Assembly: GCF_026672275.1 (NCBI RefSeq)
Contig: NZ_JANQCD010000003.1
Coordinates: 124,001 to 188,000 of the forward strand
Length of the DNA: 64,000 nucleotides
DNA from: Marinifilum sp. D737
GTDB taxonomy: Bacteria; Bacteroidota; Bacteroidia; Bacteroidales; Marinifilaceae
Direction: 5' to 3'
The position numbers and the translations under genes were made by a program. Shown one piece after another: positions 29,178 to 37,697 of the stretch (position 1 is the stretch's first letter; each line of letters opens with the position of its first letter). A model generated the notes under the pieces. That model saw nothing but the letters and a program-made list of their open reading frames with translations. It made no database searches and was not told the DNA's origin.

Positions 29178-30980
29178 ATGTATCGACCGAGAAGACTAAG
29201 GATAAAACTATTTTTGCTATTTATTGGATTTCTATTCCTATCCTCCTCTTTTGCCCAGAGCAAGACGGAAGAAGAGAGAACAAAGGCCTTTGAATTTGTT
29301 CGGGAAATGGGCCGGGGAGCCAATTTTATGGCAGCCAAAATGGAAGGACGTTTTCACTCCAATCATGATTTTCAGCTTTTAAAGGAAAATCATTTTACCC
29401 ACTGTAGAATAGGGGGAAAGCTAAATCTTCATATGGGACAAGCTCCCAATTATGCAGTTGATGCTGATAGAATTGATGATTTAAAGGAGGCAGCAGACAT
29501 GTGTTTGGCAAATGGACTGATCGCGGTGATTGATCCTTTGCACTTGTATAATGAGCATTACAGCGATGATCAGTTACCTGCTCTGAAGAAAATCTGGTCG
29601 CAGGTGGCTCAGGCATTTGCTTCATATCCTACCGATAAACTGGCTTTCGAAATCATGAACGAGCCGCACAAAGGCTACGATTTAAAGAGTATGATTCATG
29701 AAAGTATTGCTGAGATAAGAAAAGTGGAAGGCAATGAAGAGCGATTGGTTATTGTGTCGGGACAAGGATTTACCACAAGGAAAGCTTTAATTAATGCTTT
29801 TGACGACGATGTATTTCCCACTGGCGACCCTTACTTGATTGGAACTTTTCATTACTACGATCCCAAGAGTTTTACCAAGCAAGGTACTTTTGGTGTGACA
29901 ACCCATTGGGGAGAAAATGGAGTAAATGATTCAGGTTGGTCAGTAGTAGAAGAAGCTTTTGACGAGGTAGAGGAAGCAAACAATAGCTGGGCTCAGCGAA
30001 ATCAAACGACTATCTTACCTCTTTATTTGGGAGAGTTTGGCGTGGACAACCAGGCGCCTGACGCCGATAGAAAAAGATGGCTTTCCTGGATAAGAATGCA
30101 AGCTGAAAAGCGTGGTTATTCAACCTCCCTGTGGAACATGTACAATTTGAATAGCAAGGGAATTGGCCCCTGGGAGCGCGAGCAGAAAGATGATCCTTCC
30201 ACAAGATATTTTGAGCAGGATGTGGTTGAGGTTTTAATGACCCGATACGAAATGGAAGATGCCGATCTAAGCGGACAACTGGAAATTGTAGACGAAACGG
30301 AGAATGTTTCGGGAGAACAGTATCTTACTTATTCAAACGCACAGCATGGCGATCAGGCTGTTTTGAATAGTGTTTATATCCCCAAATCAGATCAATATAC
30401 CTTGACCATTCGATATAAAAATCAGGATGAGCAAAATGCAGTTTTAAGCATTGCTGCTTTGGATCAGAATGGAAATAAAGTATCGGAGCAAGAGGAGGTA
30501 TTCTTTCCGTCAACTGCGGATATTGAGGGATGGGGAAAGATTCTTGTGAAGCTTGATTTGGAAGCAGGAGAGGATAATCAGATCAAGCTGACAGGTCTTG
30601 ACCAATTGGAATCATTAAAGCTTGATTACCTCTGTATCTCTCTGGGAGAATATCACGACAGGCTTTATCCTGCGGAACAAAAAGAGGCTGATGTGCCAAC
30701 TGCTGTCATTTCTCCTGCTGAAGAAAGAAAAGTAAACATACAAGTCTATCCAACCATCTTTTCAAATCATACCAATATCTATTCTAATCTGAATGGTGGT
30801 GAGAAAGTCACTTTTCAAGTGAATGATTTATTGGGAAGACCCGTTCAAAAAGGAAGCTTACCTCCTGCGAAGTCGAGTTTGTTGTTGGGCCAAAATTATC
30901 AGAGCGGCTATTACCTGTTGAATTTTGTGGGAGAAGATTGGCGCAAGTGTATCAAATTGGTTAAAAAGTCAGGAATATAA
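29178..30980 (+). CDS. GH5 glucanase with CBM-like domain and type IX sorting tail
   Basis: A 600-residue protein. Signal peptide (LFLLFIGFLFLSSSFAQ), then a GH5 TIM barrel (about 40-350) with acid/base Glu162 in LAFEIMNEPH and nucleophile Glu286 in LYLGEFGVD. A beta-sandwich of about 125 residues follows (YEMEDADLSG to LDYLCISLG), resembling CBM6/35-type modules. The last 75 residues (IQVYPTIFSNHTNIY, DLLGRPVQKG, ending CIKLVKKSGI) form a type A type IX secretion sorting domain, so the enzyme should be exported and anchored on the cell surface. It is the only protein in the window with such a tail and is therefore the best candidate for the first cut of polymer outside the cell. Confidence 0.92.
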   Translation: MYRPRRLRIKLFLLFIGFLFLSSSFAQSKTEEERTKAFEFVREMGRGANFMAAKMEGRFHSNHDFQLLKENHFTHCRIGGKLNLHMGQAPNYAVDADRIDDLKEAADMCLANGLIAVIDPLHLYNEHYSDDQLPALKKIWSQVAQAFASYPTDKLAFEIMNEPHKGYDLKSMIHESIAEIRKVEGNEERLVIVSGQGFTTRKALINAFDDDVFPTGDPYLIGTFHYYDPKSFTKQGTFGVTTHWGENGVNDSGWSVVEEAFDEVEEANNSWAQRNQTTILPLYLGEFGVDNQAPDADRKRWLSWIRMQAEKRGYSTSLWNMYNLNSKGIGPWEREQKDDPSTRYFEQDVVEVLMTRYEMEDADLSGQLEIVDETENVSGEQYLTYSNAQHGDQAVLNSVYIPKSDQYTLTIRYKNQDEQNAVLSIAALDQNGNKVSEQEEVFFPSTADIEGWGKILVKLDLEAGEDNQIKLTGLDQLESLKLDYLCISLGEYHDRLYPAEQKEADVPTAVISPAEERKVNIQVYPTIFSNHTNIYSNLNGGEKVTFQVNDLLGRPVQKGSLPPAKSSLLLGQNYQSGYYLLNFVGEDWRKCIKLVKKSGI

Positions 30981-31006
30981 GTTAGGTTATATATCAATCG
31001 TTTGTG

Positions 31007-31047
31007 CTTTCCCCTAAAACGCTTCTGTTTTAGGGGAAAGTTGTTTG
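31007..31047 (+). terminator. Terminator after the GH5 gene
   Basis: A perfect 14-bp stem (CTTTCCCCTAAAAC and its complement, 31007-31040) with a 6-base loop is followed by TTGTTTGTT. It closes the 16469-30980 operon. Confidence 0.75.
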
Positions 31048-31192
31048 TTGTCTCAGGGGTCCCAATTTTTGAAAGTGAACTTTTGGGATATTGCTGGAAC
31101 CAAAAACCAACCTTCGTGAACGCATTTTTAACTTCAATGCACTATCATTGGAATATTTTTGAGATAGAAGAATCAAAAAACAACAAACAGAT

Positions 31193-33334
31193 ATGGATCG
31201 GAGAGTTTTTGTAAAACAATTTTCATTAACCGTTCTGGGAACAGCTTTGCTTCCCATGGGCTTATCGGCAAAGAATAAGAATTTGTGGGGAAAGAAGATT
31301 ACGCCTCAAATCTTATTTGATGAAGGAAAACTGGATGTGATATTGCCGGAAGAGGCATTTAATCCCATGGGAAATTGGGAACAAAGCTGGAGAATTTGGA
31401 TGCCTTTTAGAGGAAAGCCAGGTGAAGCTTCCGGGTATTTATATGTGACAAGAAATGTTGCAGATCATTCGGGAAAGGTAGAATATGGCGTTGAGCAGGC
31501 AATTTCTGAGAACAAGCAATGGATGCATCTTACCAAGGTTGCCATCAGGGCCAGGAACAATCAATATGGAACTCCTTTGAACTGGGAGGCTGCCACTGAA
31601 TACATTAAAGCTCCTGGAAAAGGCTTTAAGGAAGAAGTTGGTGCCTACCAAAGCTCCGATCTGACAAATGAAAAAGAGGACATCTGTTTGAACTTTACCT
31701 TGCTTGATACGGTTCAGAGAATGAAAATGGAAGGGGTAAAGGAACTGAACTTTACGCTTTTCGATGAACTGGATAAGGAGAAGAAAAATCACAGCATCAG
31801 ATACAAGGAAGATACAACAATTCAAATTGGCGGAAAAACCGTTGAGGTTCATTCTTATGAGCAAATTGGTGAGGGAATGCTTCCCTGGATGTATTATGTG
31901 GATGCCAATGGGCGATTGCTTCTTGCCATAAATGGGATGCGTGTTCTTATTGCCGATGTGGAATGTAAAAGCAAATATCAGGCTTCTTACCCTGAAATTG
32001 GCGAAATCTCCATTGAGAAAAGAGCTGCACTCTCAGGAAGAAGAGGAGAGATAAGAAAGGATAAGCGTCCGAATATTCTGTTTTTAAGTACCGATCAGCA
32101 AACTTGGAATACCCTGTCGGCATTAGGAAACAAACGCTTGAATACTCCTAACCTGGATCGATTGGCAGGCAAAGGAGTCACATTTAGTCAATGTTATAGC
32201 CCAAATCCGATTTGTTCTCCTACACGAGCAAGCTGGATTACGGGATTGGCAAGCAGTGAACATGGGGTAATTAAGAACGGGAAATCGATTATTTCAGGAT
32301 TAAAAACTGTGGGACATTCACTTCGTGATGCAGGATATGAAACCGTGTTTGCAGGCAAGTTACATGTTGGTATTCCTGATTCCTATGGTGAGAAAATACC
32401 CGGTTTCGATAAGGTATTGTGTATGGGAATTGGAGGGAAAGGAACCCTGGGCGATCAGGCGGTTTCCAGTGTGGCTGTTGGCTATTTGCAAAACAGGGAC
32501 CGATTCAAGCCGTTTTATCTTACGGTAAACTTCTTACAGCCTCACGACATCTGTAATTGGATTAAAAGACACAACAAAAATCGCAAGGACAGGCATTTGG
32601 ATTCGGTACTGAATGAATTGCCTCCTTTGCCTGATAATTTCAATGCACTCTTGGAGGAACCTCAAAAAATGATTGTTCCCAGAAAGACGGATTGGACCGA
32701 GACTGACTGGCGCTACTACCTGTGGGCATACTACAGGATGGTTGAGGAAGTGGATGCTGAGATTGGTCGTGTACTGCAAGCTTTGGAGGAAACTGGAGAA
32801 GCTGATAATACGCTTGTGTTATTTAATTCCGATCATGGAGAAGGAAGTGCAAGTCACCAGTCGGTAACCAAAAACTATTTGTACGATGAGGCTTGCCGAG
32901 TGCCGATGATCGTTTCTTATCCGAAAGAGTTAAGAGCTGGAGTTATCGATCATGAGAATTTACTCTCTTGTTTGGATATCGTACCTACTGTATGTGATTT
33001 TGCAGGAGCCAAAGTGCCTGAAAACTGCAGTGGAATAAGTATGCGAAAACTGGCTGCTGGCAAGAAGAGAAAGCTTCGCGATTTTGTAGTGTCTGAGGTG
33101 AATAATGATAAGGGGCGAATGGTAAGAAGCGAGGATTTTAAATTGATCGTTTATCGAAATGATACGAACTATCTGTTTTTCGATATGAAGAATGATCCCG
33201 GGGAGACCATCAATCTGGCTGGAGACTCCAAATACAATCAGCAAGTAAAAGAGCATTTTACCATGCTTGAACAATGGGAGTCGAAACTAAGGAAAGCTCC
33301 ATTTTGTAAGCCTTTTAACACGCAAATCAGTTAA
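31193..33334 (+). CDS. Two-domain sulfatase 8: unknown N-terminal domain fused to S1 sulfatase, Tat-type signal
   Basis: A 713-residue fusion. The N-terminus MDRRVFVKQFSLTVLG has a twin-arginine motif followed by a hydrophobic stretch, unlike the Sec signals of the other sulfatases. Residues about 30-285 form a beta-rich domain of unknown family (blocks such as GNWEQSWRIWMPFRG and MLPWMYYVDANGRLLLAING). The sulfatase begins near residue 297 (PNILFLSTDQQTWNTL), with Cys341 in PICSPTRASWITGLAS, where Thr replaces the usual Ser of C-x-P-S-R but the core C-x-P-x-R is kept. Later motifs are FAGKLHVG and VLFNSDHGEG. It follows a terminator, so it probably has its own promoter, and lies 1 bp before the next sulfatase start. 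Confidence 0.9.
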   Translation: MDRRVFVKQFSLTVLGTALLPMGLSAKNKNLWGKKITPQILFDEGKLDVILPEEAFNPMGNWEQSWRIWMPFRGKPGEASGYLYVTRNVADHSGKVEYGVEQAISENKQWMHLTKVAIRARNNQYGTPLNWEAATEYIKAPGKGFKEEVGAYQSSDLTNEKEDICLNFTLLDTVQRMKMEGVKELNFTLFDELDKEKKNHSIRYKEDTTIQIGGKTVEVHSYEQIGEGMLPWMYYVDANGRLLLAINGMRVLIADVECKSKYQASYPEIGEISIEKRAALSGRRGEIRKDKRPNILFLSTDQQTWNTLSALGNKRLNTPNLDRLAGKGVTFSQCYSPNPICSPTRASWITGLASSEHGVIKNGKSIISGLKTVGHSLRDAGYETVFAGKLHVGIPDSYGEKIPGFDKVLCMGIGGKGTLGDQAVSSVAVGYLQNRDRFKPFYLTVNFLQPHDICNWIKRHNKNRKDRHLDSVLNELPPLPDNFNALLEEPQKMIVPRKTDWTETDWRYYLWAYYRMVEEVDAEIGRVLQALEETGEADNTLVLFNSDHGEGSASHQSVTKNYLYDEACRVPMIVSYPKELRAGVIDHENLLSCLDIVPTVCDFAGAKVPENCSGISMRKLAAGKKRKLRDFVVSEVNNDKGRMVRSEDFKLIVYRNDTNYLFFDMKNDPGETINLAGDSKYNQQVKEHFTMLEQWESKLRKAPFCKPFNTQIS

Positions 33335-33335
33335 T

Positions 33336-34820
33336 ATGAAGAACTTCTTTAACTCAATAATGAAACCAGCATCCGTTTTGGCATTGGCATCTTTGCTGGC
33401 GGTATCCTGTCAAAGCAAAAAAGTACAGGAAATTCATCAGCAACACCCCAATGTCCTTTTTATTGCCATTGATGATTTAAAACCCATGTTGGGTTGTTAT
33501 GGCGATAGTTTGATACAAACGCCAAACATTGATCACTTGGCACAAACAGGAGTAGTTTTTACAAATACTCACTGTCAGCAGGCGGTGTGTGGCCCTTCCC
33601 GTGCCAGTTTGCTAACGGGAATGCGACCTGATTTTACGAAAATATACGACCTGAAGACATTCATACGAGATAAAAATCCTGATATTACCACGCTTCCGCA
33701 GCATTTCAAAAACAATGGATACAGCACCGCAGCAGTGGGGAAGGTTTTCGATGTTCGCTCGGTAGATCAGTATCATGATTCCCTTTCGTGGAGTGAGCCT
33801 TACGAGCTTTTGGAAGGTTCCAACCCAATTGGAGAAGGATGGATCTATTCCAAAAAACGAATTAGTACCGAAGCTCCAGATGTTGCCGACAGCATTACTG
33901 TTGATGGAAAGATTTTGATGAGGGGAAATGAGTTGATGCAGCAATTGTCCGGGCAGTCAAAACCTTTCTTTTTGGCTGTAGGCTTTCATAAGCCACACTT
34001 GCCCTTTGTGGCTCCCAAAAAATACTGGGATCTCTATGATCGAAATGATTTTAAGGTGCATCCTTTCCAGGAGAAACCAGAAAATGCACCAGACTTTGCC
34101 TATCAGCCAGGTTGGGAAATCAGAAGTTTGTATGAAGATGTTCCCAAAAAAGGGAAGATTACAGACAGCAAACAACTGGAGTTGATTCATGGGTATCATG
34201 CCTGTGTTTCTTTTATAGACCAGCAAGTAGGCCTGTTGTTGAAACAGTTGGACGATTTGGAATTGAGAGAGAATACCATTGTGGTATTGTGGGGCGATCA
34301 TGGATGGCATTTGGGCGACCATGACATGTGGTGCAAACACACCAATTACGAGCAGTCTACACGCTCTCCGCTCATCGTTTCCTATGGTTCCAAATATAAA
34401 GGGAGCAATGCTTCACCTACCGAATTTGTTGATATTTTTCCTACCCTTTGTGAGTTAAGCGGTGTGAATATTCCAGCTAAACTTGATGGAACAAGTCTGC
34501 TTTCCATCATGAGTAGAGAAAAGGAAAAGGTGAAAGATGTTGCGGTGAGTCAGTTTCACAGAAATGGGAATCTTATGGGATATGCTTTTAGAAATGAACG
34601 TTACCGTTATGTGGTGTGGTTCAAAAGCAAATTCAAACAAGAGGAGATTGGTGCTTTTGGCGAGGGTATGATAGTTGCCAAAGAGCTTTACGACTATAAA
34701 ATGGATCCTTTGGAAACCTGCAACCTGATTGATGACAGTGCTTACACTTCGGCCAGAAAAGAGATGGAGCAATTGAGCAAAGACTATTTTCAAAAGAGTG
34801 TGAAACTTGTTCAGAATTGA
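33336..34820 (+). CDS. S1-family sulfatase 9 (S1_7 type)
   Basis: A 494-residue lipoprotein sulfatase (lipobox AVSC). Motifs: VLFIAIDDLKPMLGCYGD, Cys85 in QQAVCGPSRASLLTGMRP, VGFHKPHLPFVAPKKYWDLYDR, VVLWGDHGWHLGDHDMWCKHTNY. It is the third paralogue of the 25758 and 47316 group but lacks their inserted region after the signature. It starts one base after the stop of sulfatase 8, so the two are translationally coupled. A strong terminator follows. Confidence 0.93.
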   Translation: MKNFFNSIMKPASVLALASLLAVSCQSKKVQEIHQQHPNVLFIAIDDLKPMLGCYGDSLIQTPNIDHLAQTGVVFTNTHCQQAVCGPSRASLLTGMRPDFTKIYDLKTFIRDKNPDITTLPQHFKNNGYSTAAVGKVFDVRSVDQYHDSLSWSEPYELLEGSNPIGEGWIYSKKRISTEAPDVADSITVDGKILMRGNELMQQLSGQSKPFFLAVGFHKPHLPFVAPKKYWDLYDRNDFKVHPFQEKPENAPDFAYQPGWEIRSLYEDVPKKGKITDSKQLELIHGYHACVSFIDQQVGLLLKQLDDLELRENTIVVLWGDHGWHLGDHDMWCKHTNYEQSTRSPLIVSYGSKYKGSNASPTEFVDIFPTLCELSGVNIPAKLDGTSLLSIMSREKEKVKDVAVSQFHRNGNLMGYAFRNERYRYVVWFKSKFKQEEIGAFGEGMIVAKELYDYKMDPLETCNLIDDSAYTSARKEMEQLSKDYFQKSVKLVQN

Positions 34821-34845
34821 AGCAGGACAGAATTCTAAATACAAT

Positions 34846-34882
34846 AACGCAGATATTGCAATGAGCAATGTCTGCGTTTTTC
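34846..34882 (+). terminator. Terminator after sulfatase 9
   Basis: AACGCAGATATTGC pairs with GCAATGTCTGCGTT (one G-U pair) around a five-base loop, followed by a short T-run. Confidence 0.75.
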
Positions 34883-34936
34883 ATTTTTGAGACTTGTGGG
34901 TATGTTCCAATAATTTTTAATATCGATTAAACTTTC

Positions 34937-35382
34937 GGCTTTGTATGATTTGTAGTGGGTAAATACTATAAGTGCCTAGAGTACTTGGAATACTTGCAGT
35001 ACTTAAAATGAAAATGTTAGAGATAAAAAGATCGTGAGGTGATCTACAATAAACTGCTCAATTTGAGCGGGCTTTGCGGGCATTGGAAGGTCAAGCTGAT
35101 TAGACGCAGAAAACATTTAGAGAGACGGGGAAGCTTCGAAGAATTGAGAAGATCACCCCGCCGAACTTAATGTTTTCAAGTATAAGTAGCTTGAGCTTAC
35201 CCGCCCTAGATCTTTTGCTTCTTTTCCAGCAATGGGAAAAGAAGAGCCATGCGGCTTGAGCAAAAAATAAATCGTTGAGTAATCTATGCTATATGATGGA
35301 ATAATTAATCCAACAGTAAGCAATTTGTAAGGATGATAAAGAACTCTTAAAATGAATTACCCATTGTATTCCATATAGCACC
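34937..35382 (+). mobile_element. MITE-like element, copy A
   Basis: A 446-bp non-coding element bounded by about 26-bp terminal inverted repeats whose inner ends read AGTGGGTAA and TTACCCATT. A second copy lies at 55714-56057 in the opposite orientation. Each pair of matching ends agrees at 23 of 26 positions by my count, and the two ends of one element type agree at about 19 of 26. An internal core of about 185 bp (35093-35276, from GGGCATTGGAAGGTCAAGCT to GCCATGCGGCTTGAGC) is strongly conserved between copies, while the flanks of the core differ. No open frame is shared. It may be a non-autonomous transposon; I could not find a clear target-site duplication. A structured RNA is another reading of the core. 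Confidence 0.65.
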
Positions 35383-35527
35383 AAATTTTTGGAAGAATGC
35401 CCATAAAAATTGAGTGCCAAATTTTCGCTTTGGCTCAAATTATGGGAATTTGAAACTCAAAATATCACTTAACAAGTGTTGTTTCCTTCCCGAAAAATCG
35501 CTTGAAAAACTACTGTTTTTGGTTCAT

Positions 35528-35797
35528 CTATTTTCTTTTAGAGTATTCAAATACATTAGTTGGAAAAGCTAAAAAAGAGCCTTTGTATTTCTGTAGTAGG
35601 CTGGCAATTAGTTTTTTCAAGTAAGCTTCTTTTTTGCGGTCAATCCCGATAGATCGTAAAACCTACCTTTCCGATTCATGAGTGAACCATCTTTCGTCCC
35701 CCTCAATCTATTTTTGCTACTGTTCCTTAAGGTTAAAAACGAGGTCTTCTACAGTGTGCCATCGTTTGTGCCGATAAGGAACAAGGGATAACGAAAC
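35528..35797 (-). pseudogene. Possible gene relic with three in-frame stops
   Basis: One minus-strand frame reads protein-like sequence (LVPYRHKRWHTVEDLVFNL, then EGDERWFTHESER, then IDRKKEAYLKKLIASLLQK) up to a TAG at 35528-35530 but is broken by three TAG codons. The composition is protein-like, which suggests the end of a decayed gene, perhaps of a mobile element near the MITE-like copy. I do not recognise the family and chance cannot be excluded. The rest of 35383-35895 shows nothing else that I can support. Confidence 0.25.
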
Positions 35798-35895
35798 TCA
35801 AAGATAATTGATAAATTTTTCAATTGGCAGAGGTTTTTTCAAGCAAATAGAAATTGAGAGTAAGCAGGCTGGTTGAAGGAAAAAATAACAAATAC

Positions 35896-37611
35896 ATGAA
35901 CGAAACTATAAAAACAAGAAGAAGCACAGGTCTTTTATCAAGATCAGCTAAGAGCTTAAGTTTAGCGATGTTGCCATTCTGTTTATTGGCAGGAGAAAAT
36001 CAGGCGCAGGCTTCTGCATCTGTAAGTAAAAACGGTGATTCGGCAGGGAAGCATATCGCTTCGCAGCAGGAAAAACCAAATATCATCTTTTTTATTGCGG
36101 ATGATATGGAACGTTTTCAATTTAATTGTTTGCCAGAAGGGAAGGGGAAAAACCTAACACCCAATATAGATCGTTTGGCGAAGGAGGGAACTGTGATGTT
36201 CGGACAGCATGTGAGTTCAGCTGTTTGCACGCCAAGTCGTTTTTCTTGTTTGACTGGTCAGTATGCAAGTCGCGCTCAAAACGAAGGGTTTTTGAAGGAT
36301 ACCAAGAGAATGGATGGGGAAACTGTGGTGCAATGGAATTCTTTTATGACACCAAAATCGAATTCAATTGCCAAGCTTTTGAAAAAGCAGGGATATACCA
36401 CAGGTTTTTTCGGAAAAGATCATGTAATTGAGGCAGAAGGTTGGAGAAAACTTCCTTTGGATACGGATCCTACTTCGCCGGATGCTGTGAAAGTACTGAA
36501 ACGCAATGCCAATCTGATTTCCGATGCCATGAACAAGTGTGGTTTTGATTATGCTGGTGCAAATTATTACGATAATCCAAGCTACCTGGGACCTGAAAAG
36601 TTGAGATATCACAATCTGGACTGGATTACTGAGAAGAGTCTGGATTTTATGGATAAAGCAGAGGATCAGCCTTTCTTCCTTTACTATGCTACAACGGTTC
36701 CTCACGGACCAACAAATGCAGAGCAGGCCTGGGATGCGGATCGCAGAATCACCTCAGAAGGAATTTTGGATAAAGCACCTAATGTTCAACCAGCCAAAGA
36801 GACAATTGGTCAGCGTTTAATTGATGCAGGATTGGCAACGCCGGGAAATATTCCTGAAAACAAAGCCAATGTATTGTGGATTGACGATGCTCTTGGTGCT
36901 TTAATGCAAAGGCTGGAAGATGAAGGAAAGTTAGACAATACCATCATTTTCTTCTTTAGCGATCACGGTCAGTATGCCAAAGGATCGGTTTACGAAGGCG
37001 GTGTAAGTAGCCCGTCAATTGTATGGAAAAAGGGAGGATTCAAGTGCGGTAATAGAAACGAGGCCTTGGTTTCAAACATCGACTTTGCACCAACCATCTA
37101 CGATATGGCCGGTGGAAAAGTTGAAAAGGTGAAAGCCTTTGATGGAAAAAGTTTCTTGCCAATTCTGGATGGAAAGAAGGAAAAGATTCACGAGTCGCTT
37201 TATTTCGAAATGGGATTCTCTCGCGGGGTGTTGATGGACAATCACAAATACATTGCTTTGCGCTACCCTGAGTATGCTATGAACTGGAGCATGAAAGAGC
37301 GTCAGCAGAAGTTGGATGACTGGAACAATTTCCGTATCGCAAACAAATTGAAATACCATTTCGATGATGCAAGTCTTCCTTTTTCACACTTGATGTTGAT
37401 ACCTGGAGGTGGTGATGCTGAATACCCTTCAACAAAACGCTATAAGCACTATTACGATGCCGATCAGCTTTACGATTTAAATAAAGACCCTAAGGAACAA
37501 GATAACCTGTATGAAAACGAGGCTTACAGCGCCAAGTTAAAGGGATTGAAGAAAGAGTTGAAAAAGTATTTGAATGACTTACCGGGTATTTTCGGTGAAT
37601 TTAAGAAGTAG
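35896..37611 (+). CDS. S1-family sulfatase 10
   Basis: A 571-residue secreted sulfatase. The start at 35896 ([12 protein letters not shown]) is preferred over 35854. The signal peptide is long and ends near QAQASA. Motifs: [17 protein letters not shown], where the usual Gly after the Asp pair is changed, Cys111 in [32 protein letters not shown] where Lys-Asp-His replaces the usual Lys-Trp-His, and [18 protein letters not shown]. These differences and extra length set it apart from the other eleven, so it probably has a distinct substrate. It lies after a 1-kb non-coding gap and begins the block containing the cytoplasmic glucan phosphorylases. Confidence 0.92.
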   Translation: MNETIKTRRSTGLLSRSAKSLSLAMLPFCLLAGENQAQASASVSKNGDSAGKHIASQQEKPNIIFFIADDMERFQFNCLPEGKGKNLTPNIDRLAKEGTVMFGQHVSSAVCTPSRFSCLTGQYASRAQNEGFLKDTKRMDGETVVQWNSFMTPKSNSIAKLLKKQGYTTGFFGKDHVIEAEGWRKLPLDTDPTSPDAVKVLKRNANLISDAMNKCGFDYAGANYYDNPSYLGPEKLRYHNLDWITEKSLDFMDKAEDQPFFLYYATTVPHGPTNAEQAWDADRRITSEGILDKAPNVQPAKETIGQRLIDAGLATPGNIPENKANVLWIDDALGALMQRLEDEGKLDNTIIFFFSDHGQYAKGSVYEGGVSSPSIVWKKGGFKCGNRNEALVSNIDFAPTIYDMAGGKVEKVKAFDGKSFLPILDGKKEKIHESLYFEMGFSRGVLMDNHKYIALRYPEYAMNWSMKERQQKLDDWNNFRIANKLKYHFDDASLPFSHLMLIPGGGDAEYPSTKRYKHYYDADQLYDLNKDPKEQDNLYENEAYSAKLKGLKKELKKYLNDLPGIFGEFKK

Positions 37612-37628
37612 AAATTAGTTGGTTAGAA

Positions 37629-37663
37629 AAGAGTAGGAACTATTTGTTACGTCCTGCTCTTTG
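37629..37663 (+). terminator. Hairpin between sulfatase 10 and GH94
   Basis: AAGAGTAGGA and TCCTGCTCTT form a 10-bp stem (one G-U pair) with a 13-base loop and only a short T-run. Weak terminator or processing site. Confidence 0.45.
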
Positions 37664-37697
37664 TCCCGAAAATGATCAATCGGCAACAGAAACATTA

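Noticed and set aside
31002-31214. A 70-codon frame after the GH5 terminator
   Set aside because: It covers the terminator hairpin and overlaps the start of sulfatase 8; composition is not protein-like.
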